5,925 bases of DNA from an uncultured bacterium (GTDB taxonomy: Bacteria; Verrucomicrobiota; Kiritimatiellia; UBA8416; CALETX01). Under the pieces are notes generated by a model, which saw only the letters and a list, made by a program, of their open reading frames with translations, ran no database searches and was not told the DNA's origin. Position 1 is the first letter of the stretch. Each line of letters begins with the position of its first letter. A program made the position numbers and the translations under genes. The stretch covers positions 1 through 5,925 of the forward strand of contig CALETX010000027.1 in the NCBI GenBank assembly GCA_937920455.1. The letters are read 5' to 3'. Below, piece by piece: positions 1 to 5,925 of the stretch.

Positions 1-9
1 AGCGGCAAC

Positions 10-636
10 GTGATTCTCATGCCATCCGATCCCGCAAATGAAGAACAGGCAATATGTTCTTCCTCGCAGGGCCGCGGTCCTCGTACGAACAAACCTAGCA
101 ATGATGCCTTTTGTGTGCCCTGCGCGCCACCGGCTGGGTGCAATCGTATTGTTCCATGGCAGGTTATGATCTGGAACAACCTGCACTTGCTAATCGTCTG
201 GTGCCTTGGAGCAGTTATTATTCACTCATGGGGGCCATGGTGGATGCCTGCATATCTTGCTTATGTCCTGGTAGGGACGATATCTTTTCATGTGCGCATC
301 TGTCCTGCGTGCCCGCATTATGGCGCTCCCGCATGTCCGTATGGCTACGGTCTGTTAGTGAAGAAAGTGCTTAGGATAGATCAGCTCCAGCAACCTCTTG
401 ACGGAGTTTTCAGAAGCAGCATCTGGATCATATTGCCGGTCTGGATTGCGCCGCTGATTGCCGGTGTGTGGCGAGTGTGGCGCGCCTTCGACATCGAGGA
501 TATCGCCCTGCTCACGGCATTTGCTGCCGTGGCGTTTGGCCTGGCGCCGCTTGCTGCACATGCCGCAGGGTGCCAGAGTTGTGGACTGAAAGAACGCTGC
601 CCGAGCGCGAATAGAAAATTTAGCTCCTATCCATGA
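10..636 (+). CDS. Four-helix membrane protein with three CxxC-x(5-7)-C motifs, function unknown
   Basis: I do not recognise the family. The 208-residue reading frame has a polar N-terminus, then four hydrophobic stretches at about residues 54-73, 78-95, 137-157 and 165-187. Eleven cysteines are present, nine of them in three similar triplets: C35-x2-C38-x5-C44 before helix 1, C98-x2-C101-x7-C109 just after helix 2 (context CPACPHYGAPACPYGYG), and C188-x2-C191-x5-C197 just after helix 4. With the N-terminus inside, all three sit on the cytoplasmic face, next to basic residues (KK at 118-119, R122, K194, R196), which would suit Fe-S or zinc binding or redox thiols; that is inference. The start is uncertain: GTG at 10 and ATG at 19 are both possible, and the frame is open to the window edge, so the gene may begin further left. 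ATG at 166 would lose the first triplet and is disfavoured. It ends in TGA, 15 bases from the convergent neighbour. Confidence 0.72.
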   Translation: MILMPSDPANEEQAICSSSQGRGPRTNKPSNDAFCVPCAPPAGCNRIVPWQVMIWNNLHLLIVWCLGAVIIHSWGPWWMPAYLAYVLVGTISFHVRICPACPHYGAPACPYGYGLLVKKVLRIDQLQQPLDGVFRSSIWIILPVWIAPLIAGVWRVWRAFDIEDIALLTAFAAVAFGLAPLAAHAAGCQSCGLKERCPSANRKFSSYP

Positions 637-675
637 GCCAAAAAACGGATATTACCTGCGTTCCTTGCCTGCTCG

Positions 676-834
676 AGCTTGCCGCAGCAGTTCTTCAAGC
701 TGTCTCTGTATCTGCTCTCGCTCCGCAACAAGTCTCGTGCCATCAGGATCTGCTTTGAGCCGTTCCAGCCTCTTGTCTTCAAGGGCTTTCTGAGCGGCAT
801 GAGCGGCCAGACGAAGAGCCGCGACCTCGGCGTT
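676..834 (-). repeat. Helical protein repeat, copy 2 (53 codons)
   Basis: This segment starts NAEVAALRLA, has the core RLKADPDGTRLVAEREQ in its middle and ends LEELLRQA. It is the second copy of the module seen in the same broken gene. Together with its upstream RLGL motif and a Lys/Gly-rich linker it makes a unit of about 83 residues. It is predicted to form long amphipathic helices. The protein ends seven residues later with the basic tail RAGKERR. Confidence 0.65.
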
Positions 835-924
835 TTTGTCTGCAGCCCCTTCCGTTCTCTTCCCTTTGCTACCGGTCAGCCCTAACCTCTCTTTTATCGA
901 TCTGAGACTCTTCTCGGCGTCCTT

Positions 925-1083
925 CAACTCTCTCTTCAGATTATCCTTGGTCGCCTTGATCTCCTCAATTCGAGCAATGATTTTGTTAGCTTCGGGATCG
1001 GCCTTCAGAATCTCGACAATTTTTGTTTCGACGGCCTTCTTTGCTGTGTCAGCCTGTTCGGGAAGCTTGGCGATTTCCTCGTC
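925..1083 (-). repeat. Helical protein repeat, copy 1 (53 codons)
   Basis: This segment starts DEEIAKLPEQ, has the core ILKADPEANKIIARIEE in its middle and ends NLKREL. It aligns without gaps with the second copy 249 bases further along the minus strand, with about 20 of 53 residues identical and many conservative changes (I/V, D/E, K/R). It lies wholly after the in-frame TAA, while the matching RLGL motif that precedes the module lies before it. The similarity is at protein level, so the duplication is old. Confidence 0.65.
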
Positions 1084-1101
1084 CTGCGCAGGCGCGCCCT
1101 T

Positions 1102-1104
1102 TTA
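1102..1104 (-). other. In-frame TAA stop inside the helical repeat gene
   Basis: On the minus strand the context reads GCC ATG TAA AAG GGC GCG CCT. The codons on both sides are in one frame, so a base substitution, not an indel, explains it. CAA, AAA or GAA are the simplest ancestral codons; glutamine or lysine would fit the charged helical composition. Other genes in the window end in TAA and TGA, so code reassignment is unlikely. Confidence 0.8.
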
Positions 1105-1278
1105 CATGGCATGAATAAGGCCGAGTCTTGCTCCGACCTGCTGCAGGCCGCGTTCAACTTCGCCCCTGCTGACGCGAAGCTCACTGATTTTCTTCTCTAA
1201 ATCCGCCGCTCCATCCTGGCCGGTTGCAAATCGGGAGGTCATGACGATCAGCGAAACCAATACCGCAAGTCTTTTCAT

Positions 1279-1401
1279 AGTGCGCCTTCCTTTCTGTCTT
1301 GGCCGGTTTGCGCCAGCTTCCCTGCCTTTGGGATTTTCTGCCGAAAGACAGAAGATGACAGAGCGCATGCTAACTGAACGAAAATACTTCCCCTCATATT
1401 G
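1279..1401. other. 123-base intergenic gap, no clear promoter or terminator
   Basis: The gap separates the sialidase-like gene from the helical repeat gene on the same strand. Apart from the ribosome site at its left end I see no convincing -35/-10 pair and no GC-rich hairpin with a T-run. A 9-base inverted repeat (1292-1300 with 1345-1353, TTCTGTCTT/AAGACAGAA) has a 44-base loop and is probably chance. Whether the helical repeat gene shares the upstream operon transcript is therefore open. Confidence 0.5.
1285..1293 (-). promoter_or_regulatory. Ribosome binding site AAAGGAAGG
   Basis: AAAGGAAGG lies six bases before ATG 1276-1278. It decides the start of the helical repeat gene over the in-frame ATG at 1366-1368, which has no such site and would bury the signal peptide behind 30 polar residues. 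Confidence 0.7.
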
Positions 1402-2556
1402 TCAGCGGCGACAAACATTTTTTGGATTAGTTGCAGCTCTGGCCCTTTGGCAAAATCCAACCGATGCGAGCAGCCATTTCTCGTCAAAAAGGGCGATTCT
1501 GAGATCAATGGCGTCTGTTCTGAGCCGCCATGTTTGCCTGTCGTATGGACAGGTCCAGTACAACAGAATCACACGACCATCCGCCATGGGGAAGCAAACC
1601 GGATTTGAAAATGCCCGGCAGGGGTCGGTCTCGATATCGAGAGGCCTGCTCCATGAAAGGCCTTCGTCCCGGGAAAGAGCCACGGTGAGGGGGGACCTTT
1701 TGCCGTAATGGCTGTAAAAGGAGGGGTCATATTCGCTGTTGTTCCACACGATGATAAGGAGGCCTGACTTCTTCAGGCGCGCCAATTCGGGGCATGACTC
1801 AGGCGAACGGAGGCCTGTTGTTTGGGGTTTGCTCCACGACTCGCCGCCGTCTTCGGAGACGGACGCAAACACCGAGCCGAGCTGGGTTCTCATGATCATC
1901 ATGACCCGACCATCCATCAATTCCTCAACGTGCGTCTCCATCACCCCGCGGAGAGGCAGATCTATCCAGTTCATGCTCTCGCGCCAGGTCTCTCCATTAT
2001 CATCGCTCAGCATTACTCCGCCGACCAGATGATCGGTGGCGCACCACACGGCTCCAGTCTGGCGCGTTACGGGCAAGATTATCCTTCCGCAGTTCATCCT
2101 TTTGACCGATCCGCTGGAAAAGGTGATAGGGTCTCGCCGCCATATCGCATGTTCGGGCCCGAATGTCTGGCCCTCGTCGTCAGAGAACATGAGACAGGCT
2201 GATGTTTCCGGCGGCTTGCCCTGTTCGAGAACGTGGTATCTCATAAAGATGAACAGGAGTCTTCCCGACGGCAGCAAAAGCAGATTGGGGCTGTAAACGT
2301 TAACGTCGTTTGGCATTGGTTCAACTAGCGTCCGTTTCCTTATCCATGAGAAACCGCCGTCGGTCGAGATCATGGAGCTCAACCTTGCTGGCGAGTTGTC
2401 CTCGCCGCATTTTGGGCCACCCCTCAGGAACTCCTGCCACACGACAAAGAGTGCCCCATCTTTCCGCCGAATCACGGCCGGTTCCGAATGACGCGGCGAA
2501 CTGGGGGTGGACCGCGCGACGGTCCTGACCACCGGCTGTTCCGGCATGCTTGTCAT
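1402..2556 (-). CDS. Asp-box (BNR) beta-propeller protein, sialidase superfamily
   Basis: The 384-residue product carries five Asp-box repeats spaced 50-61 residues apart: STDGGFSW (64-71), SDDEGQTF (125-132), SDDNGETW (184-191), SEDGGESW (234-241) and SRDEGLSW (295-302). Other segments also fit the BNR_2 sialidase-like propeller: SEPAVIRRKDGALFVVW near the N-terminus, EELMDGRVMMIMRTQLGSVF at 211-230 and SGLLIIVWNNS at 264-273. Family members remove terminal sialic acid or act on other acidic sugars. The canonical FRIP/YRIP arginine motif of true GH33 sialidases is absent, so the activity is not assured. No signal peptide is visible, which suggests a cytoplasmic protein. Its ATG at 2554-2556 overlaps the stop of the upstream oxidoreductase gene in ATGA, typical of translational coupling; its own ribosome site is weak. 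A second ATG three codons in (2545-2547) is possible. The fold is confident, the substrate unknown. Confidence 0.88.
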   Translation of the reverse strand: MTSMPEQPVVRTVARSTPSSPRHSEPAVIRRKDGALFVVWQEFLRGGPKCGEDNSPARLSSMISTDGGFSWIRKRTLVEPMPNDVNVYSPNLLLLPSGRLLFIFMRYHVLEQGKPPETSACLMFSDDEGQTFGPEHAIWRRDPITFSSGSVKRMNCGRIILPVTRQTGAVWCATDHLVGGVMLSDDNGETWRESMNWIDLPLRGVMETHVEELMDGRVMMIMRTQLGSVFASVSEDGGESWSKPQTTGLRSPESCPELARLKKSGLLIIVWNNSEYDPSFYSHYGKRSPLTVALSRDEGLSWSRPLDIETDPCRAFSNPVCFPMADGRVILLYWTCPYDRQTWRLRTDAIDLRIALFDEKWLLASVGFCQRARAATNPKNVCRR

Positions 2557-3590
2557 TTGATCCGGCCCGCAAGCGCCCTTGTCTGTTCGTCAAGCACCTT
2601 GACTTTGCGGCCTGTCTCCATGGCGCGCACGGCGGCGAAAACCATTGCAACGCTCTGTATGTTGTCGCGCACATCCGTCGGCGCGACGCTTCCTTTGGAG
2701 GCAGCCCGTAGAAAATCATGAAGAATATGGGCCTGTCCCTGAAGCTTCAGAGGACGAGCCGGGAAAATTTCCTCGCGCTTGACGGCATACAGTGTCGGCG
2801 CATGCAAGAGTCGTATTTCGCCCTTTTGATACAACAGGGTTCCCTTTTCTCCTTCGATTTGCCAATTGCCGTTCCAGTCACAAAACGCACCCTTGGCGCA
2901 CCAGCTTGCGTTATAGAGCACCCTTGCACCGTTGTTCATTTCGAACAGGGCCGTGCTGGAGCAGTTGCCCTTGTAATTCGACCACGGTGGATTCCATGCC
3001 GCCCCGGAAACGGCTACGGCATTAAGACCTGTGATATAGCGAATCAGATCAAAGTGATGAATGGCCATGTCTATTATGACAGGGTAAGGCATTTCGTGCC
3101 GGAACCCGCCGTGGAAATCCACTCCCATATAGAAGTCCAGCTTCACCTGTCCGATACGCCCGAGTTTACCCGAACGCACGATTTGCGCAACCGTGGCCAT
3201 GGCCGGGCTGTAGCGATAATTCTGCGAAACCACGCACGAGCGCCCTGTTTCAATTGCCGTTTTGAGCATGGCGCGACATGACTCCATCGAATCGCTCATT
3301 GGCTTTTCGGTGATCGCGTCGAGTCCGGCCTTCATTGCTGAGCAGGCATCGTGCCTGTGGAAGGAGGGCGGGGTTGAGGTAACAATGGCGTCTGCTTTAA
3401 CGCGCGACAAAGCTTCTTCAAGCGACTTGAAGCATATTTTCCTGTCGTATCCCGCGGTCTGGCAAGCGGCTTCCAGAGCCTCATCGCGTACATCAACAAG
3501 GCCGACGACTTTCGCCGATTTGGATTGCTTGAGGACATTTACCCACACTCTGCCGAATCCTCCCACACCGACATGTATGAACCGTTTCAC
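2553..3590 (-). CDS. Gfo/Idh/MocA family NAD-dependent oxidoreductase
   Basis: The 345-residue length is typical of the family. The N-terminal Rossmann domain shows the dinucleotide loop GVGGFG at 8-13. An aspartate ends the second strand (LVDVR, D33), favouring NAD over NADP. The family EKP motif is at 95-97; its lysine is a catalytic or cofactor-contacting residue. The C-terminal alpha/beta domain has DMAIHHFDL at 174-182, the usual active-site histidine region. Such enzymes oxidise or reduce sugar hydroxyls, as in inositol dehydrogenase or 3-keto-glycoside formation, and a few are NAD-dependent glycosidases (GH109); which one cannot be told here. There is no signal peptide, so it should act in the cytoplasm. 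The start is GTG at 3588-3590, supported by AAAGGAG six bases upstream. It follows the GH116 gene by 27 bases and overlaps the sialidase-like gene by four, so it is probably part of one catabolic unit. Confidence 0.92.
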   Translation of the reverse strand: MKRFIHVGVGGFGRVWVNVLKQSKSAKVVGLVDVRDEALEAACQTAGYDRKICFKSLEEALSRVKADAIVTSTPPSFHRHDACSAMKAGLDAITEKPMSDSMESCRAMLKTAIETGRSCVVSQNYRYSPAMATVAQIVRSGKLGRIGQVKLDFYMGVDFHGGFRHEMPYPVIIDMAIHHFDLIRYITGLNAVAVSGAAWNPPWSNYKGNCSSTALFEMNNGARVLYNASWCAKGAFCDWNGNWQIEGEKGTLLYQKGEIRLLHAPTLYAVKREEIFPARPLKLQGQAHILHDFLRAASKGSVAPTDVRDNIQSVAMVFAAVRAMETGRKVKVLDEQTRALAGRIK

Positions 3591-3596
3591 GATGTT

Positions 3597-3603
3597 CTCC
3601 TTT
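3597..3603 (-). promoter_or_regulatory. Ribosome binding site AAAGGAG
   Basis: AAAGGAG lies six bases before the GTG at 3588-3590, in the 27-base gap after the GH116 gene. It fixes GTG as the start of the oxidoreductase; no in-frame ATG lies in the gap. Confidence 0.75.
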
Positions 3604-3617
3604 CCTGCGATTATGTT

Positions 3618-5925
3618 TTATTCAAACTTACGTTCACATCTGCGCGCGCGCCATTCTATGCGGACGTTCCGTTCCAATCTGGCTGGAGCGGGGAGGAGAT
3701 AGAGCAGGTATCTTCCCCTTGTACCTGCAGGCTCAACGGGTTTTCCGCAAATCTCGAGGGACTGCAAGTTATCCGGCATCTCCAGGAATCGGACGATCAC
3801 CGGGTTAGTGGCGAAGATCTTCTTTACGATCACCGAGGCCTTACCGTCCGCGGCAATATCTGCGGTTGCCCAGAAGAGAGGATGAACAAGTGGGTACCTG
3901 CCGGGGGCCGGGATGGCCACACGGAGACTTTGCCTGACTGCATCATAAAAAAAATCCACTATCGCATCATACACAAGCCAGCTTGCCGGCGCGGTCATAT
4001 ACCATGCTCCCCAGCTCGGTTCGCCGGTGAGGGGCCTGTACATGAGGCGGGTGTCGCATGGATGGGCATCGTCGTCCATGGCCCGCACCATTCTTTTCCA
4101 CACATGCCACACATCGGCTCTGTCGAAAAACGCCGCGGCCGTAAGCATGAATGCTTCCACATACGGGAGCCATCCGAAGGCGGAGATTTCGGTTCCATCA
4201 GCGTCAGCCTCGTCGGGCGGCAAGGCATAGCGACGACTTCCGTTAAGCCGCATCATGCTTGCAACGGCTGATGCCAGGCGCTCTGCCGAGAGAACGTCGC
4301 ATCCGGCGAGCCAACGCGCGAACGCTTCGCCCGCAAGTTGGCCGGCATGGCACGTTTTTTTGCGGACGCCCCTGGTGTTGCCGTACGCGACATAATAGGA
4401 GCCGTTCCACAGGTCCTCTTCGAGCCGTTCTTGCGCAGCCAGGCGCCAGCGGGGAATGCGTTCAAGGAGATCAGAGTCCTGTTTTTCCTCAGCCCATCGT
4501 TCGGCGACCGCTAGCGTCGCAAGCCAGAGCGTTCCTATGTAGCCGGTGGTTCCAATATAATGATACCCATCGTAGCTTGTGCCCAAACCGTTGCCCACCT
4601 GGGCAACGCCGCCGCCTTCCTCGGCCCACTTTGCATGTCTCAACAGTGCGCGCCTGACCACAGGCCACATTCTTCCGGCAAAGGCGGAATCGCCGCAACT
4701 CCAGGCGTGTCGAGCCACCTGCAGGATGAAAGAGCAGGTAAGGTCGGGCCAGTTATGATCACCGGGCTGCCTTTCAAGGTTCCCGGCCCCCAAATCGTGG
4801 AGTATGTCGCCTTTCGGTCCCTGAATGGCCGCGAATTGTTCCAATTCGCGGACGTTGAGCTCCGGAAAAAAAAGCTGCGTAGCAGAGTGTGCGCCGAGTC
4901 GCTGATCCATTGTGCCGTAGCAGCCGCTCATCTCGGTGGGCCCCTCGTTGATGCTGAAGCGTCCGTCGCGGTAAAGCACGCTGTTGGTCACAAGAGGATA
5001 GTTGCAGTTGCACAGACGCCTCCTCAGCCAGTCGGGCAGGGAACTGTCGTCCAGCAGTGCTGCCAGTTCCGATGACTCCCGGAGGATACGTTCGTGGCTT
5101 CCGGCGATGGCCTCGAACACCTCGCGAGGAGAGGACCAGTAATTTTGCCACAGATGGCCCCTGTCAACACCAAGCGAATCCACCCAGTGGGGCATTGCGG
5201 CCGCAAATACCATGGTCGCAGTTGCAGTTTTAGCCGGCCCTATCTCCAGACGCGCCGCAATCTCACCGCCAGACGGAGAGGTTTCAGCGCGGATCCTGTG
5301 AGGATCGAAGTCCACAACGCCTAGCCAATGTTCGCCTGCGGATGCAAGAAACTGCGGCGCAGGCGTGCCCGTGTAGCGCAGTGCCACCCATTTATCCGTT
5401 CGTTCCACAGAGACGTTGCGTCCTGTTTCGTCATTCCAGTAGCGATAAGAGCCGTCGCCGTAGCCGGTGCCGGACTCGCGACGAGCGAGCCCTCCGCCCA
5501 ATCCTATGAGATTGGGCCAACCCATGCTGCATTCGACCGTCCGCGTTCGGGCCGAAAGGTTGCGGACTTCCCATCTCACAACAAAGCCCGGGAGACAGGA
5601 GATTTTCAGGTCGTGTGGGCATAGGACGCCTGAAAGGACGACCTTTACGTCCATGTCCGGGAGGCATCCTGCGGCTGACAGTTCAGCCTGGGGAAACCGC
5701 GGGTGGAAAACAATCTCCTTCAGCGATCCATGCCCTGGCGCAGCCGGTTTTGTCGCAAGATCAACAACGGTCTTTCCTTCGCTTATCGCGAGGTATGCGC
5801 CTTGAAGGCCGTCCACGGATTCATCCGGCGCATCCTGATTATTGTTCATGCTGAAGTTGCGGAATCTGCCATCCCTGCATATGTCAACCTTGCCGCAGCC
5901 GATTCCGCCGAGCGGAACACCAGAG
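3618..5925 (-). CDS. GH116 family glycoside hydrolase (glucosylceramidase/beta-glucosidase type), 5' end outside window
   Basis: Numbered from the first whole codon (5922-5924), 768 residues are visible. They begin SGVPLGGIGCGKVDICRDGR, the family's N-terminal motif, so the gene runs past the right edge and the ATG at 5847-5849 is internal. The N-terminal beta domain (GH116N type, to about residue 250) precedes an alpha-barrel catalytic domain (DUF608/PF04685 type). Compared from memory with human GBA2 and the Thermoanaerobacterium enzyme, E327 (NEGPTE) matches the nucleophile, D340 (GTMDQR) a sugar-binding Asp, H376 (HDLG) the glucose-contacting His, D452 (SYDGY) the acid/base, E579 (DGTEIS) and R630 (YRPL) further ligands. 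WPDL at 392-395 and LWNGSYY at 505-511 are also typical. Such retaining enzymes cleave beta-linked glucose, xylose or GlcNAc; the substrate here is unknown. It is the first visible gene of the unit. Localisation cannot be judged without the missing N-terminus. TAA at 3618-3620 ends it. Confidence 0.9.
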   Translation of the reverse strand, partial: SGVPLGGIGCGKVDICRDGRFRNFSMNNNQDAPDESVDGLQGAYLAISEGKTVVDLATKPAAPGHGSLKEIVFHPRFPQAELSAAGCLPDMDVKVVLSGVLCPHDLKISCLPGFVVRWEVRNLSARTRTVECSMGWPNLIGLGGGLARRESGTGYGDGSYRYWNDETGRNVSVERTDKWVALRYTGTPAPQFLASAGEHWLGVVDFDPHRIRAETSPSGGEIAARLEIGPAKTATATMVFAAAMPHWVDSLGVDRGHLWQNYWSSPREVFEAIAGSHERILRESSELAALLDDSSLPDWLRRRLCNCNYPLVTNSVLYRDGRFSINEGPTEMSGCYGTMDQRLGAHSATQLFFPELNVRELEQFAAIQGPKGDILHDLGAGNLERQPGDHNWPDLTCSFILQVARHAWSCGDSAFAGRMWPVVRRALLRHAKWAEEGGGVAQVGNGLGTSYDGYHYIGTTGYIGTLWLATLAVAERWAEEKQDSDLLERIPRWRLAAQERLEEDLWNGSYYVAYGNTRGVRKKTCHAGQLAGEAFARWLAGCDVLSAERLASAVASMMRLNGSRRYALPPDEADADGTEISAFGWLPYVEAFMLTAAAFFDRADVWHVWKRMVRAMDDDAHPCDTRLMYRPLTGEPSWGAWYMTAPASWLVYDAIVDFFYDAVRQSLRVAIPAPGRYPLVHPLFWATADIAADGKASVIVKKIFATNPVIVRFLEMPDNLQSLEICGKPVEPAGTRGRYLLYLLPAPARLERNVRIEWRARRCERKFE
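4829..4851. repeat. Perfect 10-bp inverted repeat with 3-base loop inside the GH116 gene
   Basis: CCGCGAATTG, loop TTC, CAATTCGCGG forms a perfect hairpin. It lies within the GH116 coding region, in the stretch encoding VRELEQFAAI just after the nucleophile region. There is no T-run after it on either strand, so it is not an intrinsic terminator. It may be chance, or an mRNA structure; I see no evidence for a function. Confidence 0.45.

Larger units (their letters stand above)
652..1278 (-). pseudogene. Secreted helical repeat protein gene interrupted by an in-frame TAA
   Basis: The start is ATG at 1276-1278, six bases after the strong ribosome site AAAGGAAGG. The product opens with a signal peptide (MKRLAVLVSLIVMTSRFATG, cleavage probably near residue 20) and continues as charged helix until TAA at 1102-1104 after 58 residues. 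Beyond that TAA the same frame stays open for 149 codons, to a TAA at 652-654, and reads as Lys/Glu/Ala/Leu-rich coiled-coil-like sequence. Two 53-residue segments align without gaps with about 20 identities, including the shared core LKADP, and each follows an RLGL motif by 11-14 residues. The TAA lies in the linker of the first copy, so a single protein of about 208 residues was probably encoded. No ATG or GTG restarts translation just after the stop; the nearest usable codon is TTG at 925-927. The intact protein would be exported, perhaps periplasmic or surface-associated. Function is unknown. Alternatives are read-through, sequencing error, or a genuine 58-residue product. Confidence 0.72.
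1402..5925 (-). other. Predicted three-gene transcription unit (GH116, oxidoreductase, Asp-box protein)
   Basis: The three genes share one strand with gaps of 27 and -4 bases, and the last junction is an ATGA overlap. Two carbohydrate-active families plus a sugar-type dehydrogenase suggest stepwise breakdown of a glycoside. The promoter and any transporter or regulator must lie beyond the right edge. The helical repeat gene 123 bases downstream may or may not belong to the same transcript. Confidence 0.75.

Noticed and set aside
637..651. A terminator between the convergent genes
   Set aside because: The 15-base gap has an A-run but no inverted repeat able to form a stem.
652..927. A separate 91-residue gene starting at TTG 925-927
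   Set aside because: The frame is open far upstream, the TTG falls at the end of repeat copy 1, and the sequence before it is part of the same helical module.
1102..1104. Stop-codon reassignment as the reason for the in-frame TAA
   Set aside because: The GH116 gene and the 3' end of this same gene finish at TAA, and the others at TGA, where the products end naturally, so TAA and TGA both act as stops here.
836..1114. A 92-codon open frame on the plus strand covering the stop region
   Set aside because: It is the antisense of the helical repeat gene: its Ser/Phe/Leu-rich composition mirrors Lys/Glu codons on the other strand.
1292..1353. 9-base inverted repeat upstream of the helical repeat gene
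   Set aside because: The 44-base loop and lack of GC make a regulatory hairpin or operator doubtful.
1241..1708. A 155-codon open frame on the plus strand
   Set aside because: It spans antisense parts of two minus-strand genes and their gap, with no motif and no ribosome site seen.
1762..1778. Hairpin GCCTGA/TCAGGC
   Set aside because: It has only six base pairs, lies inside the sialidase-like gene and has no T-run; expected by chance.
3525..4271. A 248-codon open frame on the plus strand
   Set aside because: It is antisense to the GH116 and oxidoreductase genes, has no recognisable domain and reads as low-complexity Cys/His/Pro-rich peptide; the minus-strand protein is clearly conserved.

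Overview
The window holds five genes. One is on the plus strand at the left end and four are on the minus strand. No RNA gene, CRISPR array, insertion sequence or origin was seen. Gene content (a GH116 glycosidase, a Gfo/Idh/MocA oxidoreductase and an Asp-box sialidase-like protein in one unit), Shine-Dalgarno sites of the AAAGGAG type and the use of both TAA and TGA as stops point to a bacterium with the standard code. This set of sugar genes is common in the Planctomycetes-Verrucomicrobia-Lentisphaerae group, but that placement is inference and no marker gene is present.

Left end (10-636, plus): a small four-helix membrane protein of no family I recognise. It carries three CxxC-x(5-7)-C motifs that all fall on the same predicted side of the membrane. 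It converges, with a 15-base gap, on the next gene.

652-1278 (minus): a secreted, alpha-helical, Lys/Glu/Ala-rich protein built from two copies of an ~83-residue module. A TAA codon at 1102-1104 interrupts it in the same frame. The frame stays open and protein-like for 149 codons after the TAA, and the first module straddles it, so this looks like a gene broken by one base substitution (or read through, or a sequence error).

1402-5925 (minus): a tightly packed unit transcribed leftwards. First comes a GH116 (glucosylceramidase/beta-glucosidase type) enzyme whose 5' end lies beyond the right edge; then, after 27 bases, an NAD-type Gfo/Idh/MocA oxidoreductase; then, overlapping it by ATGA, a five-Asp-box sialidase-superfamily protein. 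The arrangement suggests a catabolic cassette for a glycoside or glycoconjugate. The substrate cannot be read from the sequence. The two downstream products show no signal peptide, so at least they look cytoplasmic.

The observations most worth following are the interrupted helical repeat gene, the same-face triple cysteine motifs of the membrane protein, and the GH116 N-terminus, which continues past the apparent ATG at 5847-5849.
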